Part shown: positions 1 through 4,869 of the stretch, piece after piece
How the letters are laid out: the number at the start of each line of letters is the position of its first letter
Position numbering within the stretch: the stretch's first letter is position 1
DNA from: Chloroflexota bacterium
Lineage (GTDB): Bacteria > Chloroflexota > Dehalococcoidia > JACQUE01
Length of the DNA stretch: 5,657 nucleotides
Assembly: GCA_016210425.1 (NCBI GenBank)
Contig: JACQUE010000182.1
Location: 1 to 5,657, forward strand
Direction: 5' to 3'
The notes under the pieces: generated by a model
Told to the model about the DNA's origin: nothing
Seen by the model: only the letters and a program-made list of their open reading frames with translations
Databases searched by the model: none
Position numbers and translations under genes: made by a program

Positions 1-174
1 GTCCAGTCCGTGCTGCACAGCGGCATCCTCCAGGCCGCTGGGTCCTGGCCTGGCGAAGCTGAGCAGCATCAAGGCAATGGCGAAGACCGTTATCTCGCCG
101 AGAAGTTGGGTCAGGGCGCGCAGTCGCATCAGACGCCGCGCGTCTACAGTATCCAGAACCCTCTGGGCTATCAC
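1..174 (-). CDS. Unidentified protein with N-terminal membrane/signal segment (partial, 3' end outside window)
   Basis: A reading frame opens with GTG at 174 and stays open to the left edge, giving 58 visible residues. I chose the GTG because AAGGGGG (187-181) lies 6 nt before it, whereas the in-frame ATG at 129 has no Shine-Dalgarno sequence. The product starts with a short charged stretch (VIAQRVLDTVDARRLMRLR), followed by a hydrophobic segment at about residues 26-40 (ITVFAIALMLLSFA), then a polar region rich in Gly, Pro and Asp. This looks like a signal peptide or single membrane anchor, so the protein is probably exported or membrane-tethered. It begins 66 bp after the M23 lipoprotein gene on the same strand, and no clear terminator separates them, so co-transcription is plausible. 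Nothing visible identifies a family and I assign no function. Confidence concerns the existence of the gene and its start. Confidence 0.6.
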   Translation of the reverse strand, partial: MIAQRVLDTVDARRLMRLRALTQLLGEITVFAIALMLLSFARPGPSGLEDAAVQHGLD

Positions 175-180
175 TGGTTG

Positions 181-187
181 CCCCCTT
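181..187 (-). promoter_or_regulatory. Shine-Dalgarno sequence deciding the GTG start at 174
   Basis: AAGGGGG on the minus strand ends 6 nt before a GTG codon that is in frame with the partial gene at the left edge. The downstream ATG at 129 has no comparable purine-rich sequence before it. This favours GTG as the start. Confidence 0.55.
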
Positions 188-240
188 GCTTGCCGTAGTC
201 TTGGTGGATGTTCCTATTAGCGCAGGCCACTCGCGGCGCC

Positions 241-1212
241 TCACTTCGGCAGCCAGCCGCCGTCCGCAAAGCCGGCCTCAGAAGTGGGGCAGAGCAGGCG
301 GCCGCCGCGAACGATATCGTAATGAAGATGGGGAGCTTCAGAGTAGCCTCCGTCTCCAGTATAACCGATAACGTCCCCCCGATGGACTGGCCAACGAGCG
401 ATCGTGTCGTAAACGTCGAAACGGCGCATGGCGCTGAAGCGCGAGGCGTAGTCGAAGTCCGGGCTAAACCCGCTAACGAACGCGCCCGGAGGCACGACAG
501 AGAGCGTCGGCTTCAGGGATAGATGCCCGAACTCGACGGCGAAGCTGCCGCCGGAGACCCGGACGTAGACGGCCTTGCCGCCGCTGGGGCCGGGGATGGC
601 CTGGGTGTGGCTGGTGTCAGGATAGCCGATGTAAGGCTCGCGTGGTATGCCGTAGTAATCAAAGGCGTTGCTGATAGTGACAATGCGCAGGCTGGCCGTG
701 CCGTCCATCGTGCTGTAGACGGGGGTACCCTCCGGCACGTACCAGTCGACGGCAGGATCCGCCTCCCATTCCTGATGCACGCGGCAGTTCCAGCCGGACG
801 AGTTGGCTGCTATGGGGTCGCTCGAGGGCTGGTCATTGATCGAGTAGTCGCGGACGGTCGGTCCGGCTCCCGTCAGCATCTTGCGGCTTCCAGGCTGTCC
901 TACTACCTTATCCGTCCGCATATCGGGCCGGAGGGGGAATCCCGCAGGCTCGTTGGGGGCCACCATGCGCGGGGCCTGGGTCGGCGGAACGGGCGTAGCG
1001 GTAGCAGTGGCCATGGCTGTGGGAGTCGCGGTCGGCGTGGAAGTCGGCTCCAAGGTCGCCGTCGGTGTCGGCGTGGCGCTTGGGGTTGGAGACGGCTCCT
1101 CGGTTGGGGTAGCCGTGGCCACAAATACGAGCGATGGTGTAGACGCCTGGGGCTTGCCGGTGCAGCCGATGACCAATAGCGCCGTGAGGAGCAGCAGGGT
1201 CTGTATGCGCAT
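241..1212 (-). CDS. M23-family (LytM-like) peptidase lipoprotein
   Basis: A 323-residue exported lipoprotein, expected to act on peptidoglycan cross-links outside the cytoplasmic membrane. Residues 1-17 form a lipoprotein signal: a hydrophobic Leu-rich core, then lipobox VIGC with Cys17 as the lipidation site. Residues about 31-80 are a Thr/Pro/Ala-rich linker with TPTAT-like repeats, a common spacer in secreted proteins. The M23 fold begins near residue 140: VDW with Asp156, then PEGTPVYSTMDG (160-171), EFGHLS with His230, GDVIGYTGDGG (279-289), and PHLHYD with His295 and His297. Asp156, His230, His295 and His297 fit the zinc ligands and catalytic histidines of the family. The first zinc-ligand His, expected four residues before Asp156, is Asp152 instead; the nearest His is His146. 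Two insertions, about 172-212 and 240-276, enlarge the domain. Cys143 and Cys308 could form a disulfide. The start at 1212 places the signal peptide directly at the N terminus. Family assignment is firm; activity is uncertain. Confidence 0.85.
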   Translation of the reverse strand: MRIQTLLLLTALLVIGCTGKPQASTPSLVFVATATPTEEPSPTPSATPTPTATLEPTSTPTATPTAMATATATPVPPTQAPRMVAPNEPAGFPLRPDMRTDKVVGQPGSRKMLTGAGPTVRDYSINDQPSSDPIAANSSGWNCRVHQEWEADPAVDWYVPEGTPVYSTMDGTASLRIVTISNAFDYYGIPREPYIGYPDTSHTQAIPGPSGGKAVYVRVSGGSFAVEFGHLSLKPTLSVVPPGAFVSGFSPDFDYASRFSAMRRFDVYDTIARWPVHRGDVIGYTGDGGYSEAPHLHYDIVRGGRLLCPTSEAGFADGGWLPK

Positions 1213-1220
1213 GTGTCGGC

Positions 1221-1249
1221 ATTGTACCATTGTGCGAGGCGCAGGCCAA
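1221..1249 (-). promoter_or_regulatory. Putative sigma-70-type promoter for the M23 lipoprotein gene
   Basis: On the minus strand TTGGCC (1249-1244, 4 of 6 matches to TTGACA) is followed after exactly 17 bp by TACAAT (1226-1221, 5 of 6 matches to TATAAT). The expected transcription start is near 1214-1212, that is, at or 1-2 nt before the ATG at 1212. No Shine-Dalgarno sequence precedes that ATG, which agrees with a leaderless or nearly leaderless transcript. The elements lie downstream of the operon hairpin at 1318-1289, as expected for an independent promoter. The call rests on consensus matching only. Confidence 0.45.
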
Positions 1250-1288
1250 CGAAGAGAGGCGAAAACTTTAACCATCTTACAGCGAATA

Positions 1289-1318
1289 GAAGAGCCCCGC
1301 CGAATGACGGGGCTCTTC
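1289..1318 (-). terminator. Probable terminator hairpin after the complex II operon
   Basis: A perfect 11-bp inverted repeat (GAAGAGCCCCG at 1289-1299 with its complement at 1308-1318) encloses an 8-nt loop. It lies 18 bp after the stop codon of the iron-sulfur subunit gene and before the promoter of the M23 gene. The stem is GC-rich. On the minus strand it is followed by TATTCGCT, which is only a weak U-tract, so termination may be incomplete or may not follow the classic intrinsic model. Confidence 0.6.
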
Positions 1319-1336
1319 GATATCTATGAAGTGTCT

Positions 1337-2092
1337 CTAGCCGATCCGCTGGGGCGTTGGCCTGTTGTCGCTAAGGGCGCCGTGGGCGAGCAGCCAGCGC
1401 CGAGCGAAGGCCCACTGTTCTTCTAAGGGCAGGTTCTTGGGGCAGAAGTCGTCGCAGGCCAGGAAGCCGACGCAGCCGGAGACGGCGCTGTCGGGGGCGA
1501 GGACCTCCAGCACCTGGGCCTCCGAGCGGTGATCGCGTGGGTCGGCCAGGTAGCGCGCGACGCGCAGCATGCCGGCGGCGCCGAGGAAGTCGGGGCGCAT
1601 CAGGGCCACGCCGCACGCAGCCAGACAGCAGCCGCACTCGATGCAGCGCTCAAGCTCGTAGATCTCCAGCGCCTTGTCGTTGGACATGCGCTCCTCAAGC
1701 CCGTTGGGGTCGAAGGAGTGCTGCTGGTGGACCCACGACTCCACGCGCTGCTCCATCTCGCCGAACCAGCTACCGGTGTCGACGGATAGGTCGCCGACCA
1801 GCCGGAAGAAGGGCAGCGGGTGCATGGTGATCGTTTCGGGCAGCTCCTCGGTGCGCGTCTTGCAAGCGAGGAGTGGGCGCCCGTTTACCAGCATGGCGCA
1901 GGAGCCGCAGATAGCGGCGCGGCAGACGAAGTCGAACTGGAGCGAGGGGTCCTGCTCCTCGCGGATGCGGTTCAGGGTGGTGAAGAGGGTCGCCCTGGGC
2001 GTCTCGTCCAGCGTGTACGACTGCATGCGCGGCACCGACTGCGGGTCGTAGGGGTTGTGGCGGAAGATGGAGAAGTGAAGCGTCCTAGCCAT
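1337..2092 (-). CDS. sdhB/frdB: Succinate dehydrogenase/fumarate reductase iron-sulfur subunit
   Basis: This 251-residue subunit carries electrons between the flavoprotein and the membrane cytochrome b of complex II. The N-terminal plant-type ferredoxin domain holds the [2Fe-2S] ligands Cys57, Cys62, Cys65 and Cys77 (CRAAICGSC then C). The C-terminal domain has CIECGCCLAAC: Cys150, Cys153 and Cys156, with Cys217 in DDFCPKNLP, bind [4Fe-4S]. Cys160, Cys207 and Cys213 bind [3Fe-4S]. All eleven ligands are present. Spacing and local sequence (CGVALMRPDFLGAAG) resemble Wolinella succinogenes FrdB more than the E. coli SDH protein, and length is normal. The ATG at 2092 overlaps the end of the flavoprotein gene by 8 bp and has AAGGAGG 6 nt upstream, so translation is probably coupled. 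It is the last gene of the CAB operon. Whether the complex runs mainly as succinate dehydrogenase or fumarate reductase cannot be told from this subunit. Confidence 0.96.
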   Translation of the reverse strand: MARTLHFSIFRHNPYDPQSVPRMQSYTLDETPRATLFTTLNRIREEQDPSLQFDFVCRAAICGSCAMLVNGRPLLACKTRTEELPETITMHPLPFFRLVGDLSVDTGSWFGEMEQRVESWVHQQHSFDPNGLEERMSNDKALEIYELERCIECGCCLAACGVALMRPDFLGAAGMLRVARYLADPRDHRSEAQVLEVLAPDSAVSGCVGFLACDDFCPKNLPLEEQWAFARRWLLAHGALSDNRPTPQRIG

Positions 2093-3923
2093 GGATGGCC
2101 TCCTTCTGAGCAGCTTGGGCCTGGGGAGCTTGGCCCTGGGCTTCGCCGTAGCCTCGTTCGCCAGGGGGCAACTCGGTGATCTTAACCGGCTCGTAGTTCA
2201 GCGTCGGCAGCTTTGCTCCCGGCTGCCAGGTGGCCAGCGTGCGCTTCAGCCAGTTAACATCGTCGCGGTGAGCGTAGTCCTCGCGGTAGTGGCTGCCGCG
2301 GCTCTCGGTGCGCTGCAGGGCGCCGTAGGCGATGGTGAGCGCAACGCGCACCATGCCCGGCATACGCAGGGCTGAGGCCATCTCTGGGTTGGGACCGAGG
2401 CCATTGGAGCGGAGACCCAGGTTCTGCGCTCGCTCGTAGACCTCCTGCAGCTCCTCCACCGCCTTCTCCAGGTCCTTGCCGTTGCGGAAGACGGCCACCT
2501 TCTCCATCAGGATATCGGATACGCGGTTGCGCAGGTCGAAGACGTACTCCTTGCCGCCGCCCCGCAGCAGCTTGCGGATGCGCTCCTCCACCTGCTTCTG
2601 CGTGTCGATGGCGCAGCGCTCCTGGAAGGTAAAGTCAGTGCCGGCGCGGTCTTTGGCGACCGTCTCGCCGACGACCATGCCCATGACGATGGTCTCCGCC
2701 AGGGAGTTGCCGCCCAGGCGGTTGAAGCCGTGCAGGTCCCAGCAGGAGGCCTCGCCGGCAGCGTAGAGGCCCTTGAGTCCGTAGGCGCGGCCTTCGCTGT
2801 CGGTGCGGACGCCGCCCATGCTGTAGTGCTGGGTCGGGCGCACCGGGATGAGCTGGTGGACCGGGTCGACGCCCAGGAAGTCGCGGCAGATCTCCGCCAC
2901 GTCGCGCAGGTTGGTCTCGATGTGCTCTTTACCCAGGTGGCGGATGTCCAGCCATAGGTGGGGGCCGTACGGGGTATCGATGCCGTAGCCCTGGCGCATG
3001 TGGTAGACCATGCGGCGGCTGACCACGTCGCGGGAGGCCAGCTCCTTCTTGGCCGGCTCGTAGTCGACCATGAAGCGGTGCTCGTTCTTGTCCAAGAGGT
3101 AGCCGCCGTCGCCGCGACAGCCCTCGGTCACCAGGATGTCGCCCGGTACCACGCCCGTAGGGTGGAACTGGACGGCCTCCATGTTGCCCAGCGGCACCAC
3201 GCCGGTGTCCTGGGCGATGATCATGCCGGTGCCCTCGTTGATGACGGCGTTGGTGGAGAGGCCGTAGATGCGGCCGTAGCCACCGGTGGCGATGACGGTG
3301 GCCGGCGCGATGTAGCTGCGCAGCTCGCCGGTGCGGAGGTCGCGGACGACGGCGCCGAAGCAGCGCTCGCCACCGTGGATGAGGGCGACCGCCTCGACGC
3401 GGTCATGCACCTCGATGCCGAGCTCAACCGCCACATTGTCCATCGCGTAGAGCAACGAATGGCCTGTGCCGTCGGAGCAGTAGCAGGCGCGCCACTTCTT
3501 CGTGCCGCCGAAGTTGCGGGCGGCGATGAGCCCTTCCTTCTCCTTCGCCTCCTCGATGACGCGACCGTCGGGCAGCGTCCTAGGGCCGGCAACGACGCGG
3601 TTCCAGGGGACGCCCCAGTAGGACATCTGGCGGATAGCGATAGGGGCAAGCGTCACGAACTTACGGGCCACGTCCTGCTCGTTGCCCCAGTCGGCGCCCT
3701 TGACCGTGTCCTCGAAGTGGACGTCCGGCGAGTCGCCCTGGCTCTCGGCCATGTTGCCCATAGCCGCCTGCATGCCGCCCTGCGCGGCTGAGGAGTGGGA
3801 GCGCTTAGGGGGGACCAGCGAAAGTATGATGCACCTGAGACCTCGGGATGCGGCTTCAATGGCCGTCCGCTCGCCGGCGAGGCCACCGCCGATGACTAGG
3901 ACATCGGTTACTATCGTAGTCAT
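2085..3923 (-). CDS. sdhA/frdA: Succinate dehydrogenase/fumarate reductase flavoprotein subunit
   Basis: This 612-residue catalytic subunit of complex II interconverts succinate and fumarate at a covalently bound FAD on the cytoplasmic side of the membrane. It opens with the Rossmann dinucleotide motif VIGGGLAGE (10-18). SHSSAAQGG (42-50) contains His43, the residue expected to bind FAD covalently. Dicarboxylate-site residues are His254 (QFHPTG), Arg298 (ASRDVVSRR, the catalytic proton shuttle in the family), His366 (QHYSMGG) and Arg402 (FNRLGGNS). TEGCRGDGG (266-274) and the C-terminal TESRGSHYREDY (539-550) are also typical. Similarity is closest to Wolinella succinogenes FrdA. The true start is the ATG at 3923: it lies in an ATGA overlap with the cytochrome gene stop and has GGAGG 6 nt upstream. 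The frame stays open further upstream to 4241, but that extension is out-of-frame cytochrome sequence. Gln48 beside the FAD site resembles both E. coli SdhA and Wolinella FrdA, so it does not settle direction. The last about 18 residues are Ala/Gln-rich. Confidence 0.96.
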   Translation of the reverse strand: MTTIVTDVLVIGGGLAGERTAIEAASRGLRCIILSLVPPKRSHSSAAQGGMQAAMGNMAESQGDSPDVHFEDTVKGADWGNEQDVARKFVTLAPIAIRQMSYWGVPWNRVVAGPRTLPDGRVIEEAKEKEGLIAARNFGGTKKWRACYCSDGTGHSLLYAMDNVAVELGIEVHDRVEAVALIHGGERCFGAVVRDLRTGELRSYIAPATVIATGGYGRIYGLSTNAVINEGTGMIIAQDTGVVPLGNMEAVQFHPTGVVPGDILVTEGCRGDGGYLLDKNEHRFMVDYEPAKKELASRDVVSRRMVYHMRQGYGIDTPYGPHLWLDIRHLGKEHIETNLRDVAEICRDFLGVDPVHQLIPVRPTQHYSMGGVRTDSEGRAYGLKGLYAAGEASCWDLHGFNRLGGNSLAETIVMGMVVGETVAKDRAGTDFTFQERCAIDTQKQVEERIRKLLRGGGKEYVFDLRNRVSDILMEKVAVFRNGKDLEKAVEELQEVYERAQNLGLRSNGLGPNPEMASALRMPGMVRVALTIAYGALQRTESRGSHYREDYAHRDDVNWLKRTLATWQPGAKLPTLNYEPVKITELPPGERGYGEAQGQAPQAQAAQKEAIHG

Positions 3924-4672
3924 AGACTGCCTCCGATCCGGTAGAACACTGCCAGGATAGCGGCGCCCAGCCCCACAAAACCCACCGTCCAGAGCATCAG
4001 CACCTTGTGGGCGTACTTGCGCGGTATCAGGTGCCACTTGACGGCGATTCGGTAAAGCCCGACGGAGATGTGGGCTTCGATGAAGATGACGAACGGTACG
4101 TAGAACCAGAGGTAGGACTGGAAGACTCGAGCGCCACTCTTGTTCGCGCCGATGGGTAGGTTGTTGAGGATGACCCAGAGATGCATCGACGCCATGACGG
4201 CCACGGCGAGGGCTGTGAAGATCTGGATGTACCACGTCCACGTATCCAGATGGCCCATGCCGCTGGTGGCTCGCCAGATGGACCGCTGTTCGCGTACGTT
4301 GCCCGGCACCTTGCGCAGGGCTGTGACGATGAGGATCACGAATGCCGCCACCAGGAAGGGGACGGCAGCGTGCAGCAGGTAGTAGCGCTCCAAGAAGCGG
4401 GCCAGGGCGTTCATGGTGGGCTTCCCGGACAGGACCGTCGAGAGCAGGCTCATGTGCATGAGCATGAAGCCGGCCAGGAAGATGCCGGTTGCCGTCAACC
4501 CCACCTCAAACACGAAAGGCCACCGGCTCAACCGCTGGACTACGTGGGCCTGGGGGACTGGCTTCCCTTGTGCCCTGACGACCGGGGCGCTTGGCGCTTG
4601 CCCTGGAAAGAGGTAGTCGGGCGCGCCGATGCCGGCTTCCCCGGGAGGACCAGCGAAACTAGTTGCTCCCAT
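3920..4672 (-). CDS. sdhC/frdC: Succinate dehydrogenase/fumarate reductase cytochrome b subunit, Wolinella type
   Basis: This 250-residue membrane anchor of complex II connects the iron-sulfur subunit to the quinone pool, most likely menaquinone. Five hydrophobic helices are visible at about 53-80, 97-119, 146-170, 184-208 and 223-245, the topology of single-chain type B anchors. Compared with W. succinogenes FrdC, His73 matches His44, His164 matches His143 and His201 (EAHISVGLYRIAVKW) matches His182. The partner of His93 in helix II is missing: the aligned region before LRKVP has no His, and the only helix-II His is His101 at the opposite end. Glu199 matches the transmembrane proton-pathway Glu180, and Glu95 matches the quinone-site Glu66. 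There is no Cys. The N-terminal tail before helix I is longer than usual. I chose ATG 4672 over the in-frame TTG at 4696 because AAGGAGGGA lies 8 nt before the ATG. The stop overlaps the flavoprotein start (ATGA). It is first in the operon. Confidence 0.92.
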   Translation of the reverse strand: MGATSFAGPPGEAGIGAPDYLFPGQAPSAPVVRAQGKPVPQAHVVQRLSRWPFVFEVGLTATGIFLAGFMLMHMSLLSTVLSGKPTMNALARFLERYYLLHAAVPFLVAAFVILIVTALRKVPGNVREQRSIWRATSGMGHLDTWTWYIQIFTALAVAVMASMHLWVILNNLPIGANKSGARVFQSYLWFYVPFVIFIEAHISVGLYRIAVKWHLIPRKYAHKVLMLWTVGFVGLGAAILAVFYRIGGSL

Positions 4673-4680
4673 TCTACTGT

Positions 4681-4689
4681 TCCCTCCTT
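4681..4689 (-). promoter_or_regulatory. Shine-Dalgarno sequence deciding the cytochrome b subunit start
   Basis: AAGGAGGGA on the minus strand, with an 8-nt spacer to the ATG at 4672. It is a near-perfect ribosome binding site. Its position between the TTG at 4696 and the ATG shows that the ATG, not the upstream TTG, is the likely start, giving a protein 8 residues shorter than the longest frame. Confidence 0.8.
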
Positions 4690-4715
4690 CTTCCAACCCG
4701 CTCTATTTCAGGAGG

Positions 4716-4728
4716 TGCCCCAAGGGCA
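4716..4728. repeat. 13-bp palindrome TGCCCCAAGGGCA
   Basis: TGCCC (4716-4720) and GGGCA (4724-4728) are perfect inverted arms around CAA. It sits about 45 bp before the cytochrome b subunit start, between the G-rich tract and the ribosome binding site. The position suits an operator or a small 5'-leader hairpin, but arms this short can occur by chance in GC-rich DNA. Confidence 0.3.
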
Positions 4729-4755
4729 ATGAGGTGGTTTTGCTTGGAGCATGAA

Positions 4756-4778
4756 CCCGCAAAATCCCCCCCAACCCC
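4756..4778 (-). other. Potential G-quadruplex motif
   Basis: On the minus strand, which is the coding strand of the complex II operon, GGGG, a run of seven G and GGG are separated by 2 and 7 nt. Counting the seven-G run as two tracts with a one-base loop, this meets the common pattern of four G3+ tracts with loops of 1-7 nt. It lies about 85-105 bp upstream of the cytochrome subunit start. Whether it folds or matters is unknown. Confidence 0.35.
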
Positions 4779-4869
4779 ATCGTGTACTGCAAGAAGGGCA
4801 CCGCGCAGAGTTTACATCAGAAGCTGGGCTGGGTGCAACGCCTAGAGGCCCATTGCGGCGGGCCGATTC

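Larger units (their letters stand above)
4673..4869 (-). other. Intergenic region upstream of the complex II operon
   Basis: These 197 bp separate the upstream gene from the complex II operon and should contain the operon promoter unless the two are co-transcribed. I see no convincing sigma-70 pair; the best candidates (TTGCAC with TGTAAA near 4830, and TTGCCC near the palindrome) are poor matches. The stretch holds a short inverted repeat (4847-4864), a G-rich tract on the minus strand (4778-4756), a 13-bp palindrome (4716-4728) and the ribosome binding site. No credible small gene is seen on either strand. Confidence 0.5.

Noticed and set aside
1213..1275. Longer N terminus for the M23 lipoprotein, starting at 1275 or 1230
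   Set aside because: These starts would put charged residues and a Cys before the signal peptide. They have no ribosome binding site, and the candidate promoter lies inside the added stretch.
523..1426. Plus-strand open frames opposite the M23 lipoprotein, including a Gly/Val-repeat protein
   Set aside because: The Gly/Val repeats are the reverse reading of the Thr/Pro-coding linker. The opposite strand has a clear lipobox and M23 motifs.
2958..3791. Long plus-strand open frame (277 codons) opposite the flavoprotein gene
   Set aside because: It is antisense to a certain gene, rich in Val/Ala/Asp/His as expected for a GC-rich shadow frame, shows no recognisable motif, and conflicts with the conserved flavoprotein residues.
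3924..4241. N-terminal extension of the flavoprotein to 718 residues
   Set aside because: The added 106 residues are Arg/Pro/His-rich, match nothing in the family, and overlap the cytochrome b gene. The ATG at 3923 has GGAGG at proper spacing and is followed at once by the FAD-binding motif.
4663..4845. Small plus-strand ORF, with AGGAGG at 4710-4715 before an internal ATG at 4729
   Set aside because: The spacer of about 13 nt is long, the 39-residue product has no recognisable feature, and the region is better explained as the leader of the minus-strand operon.
4847..4864. Inverted repeat GGCCC/GGGCC after the upstream gene as a terminator
   Set aside because: The stem is only 5 bp with an 8-nt loop and no following T-tract on the minus strand. 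That is too weak to call.
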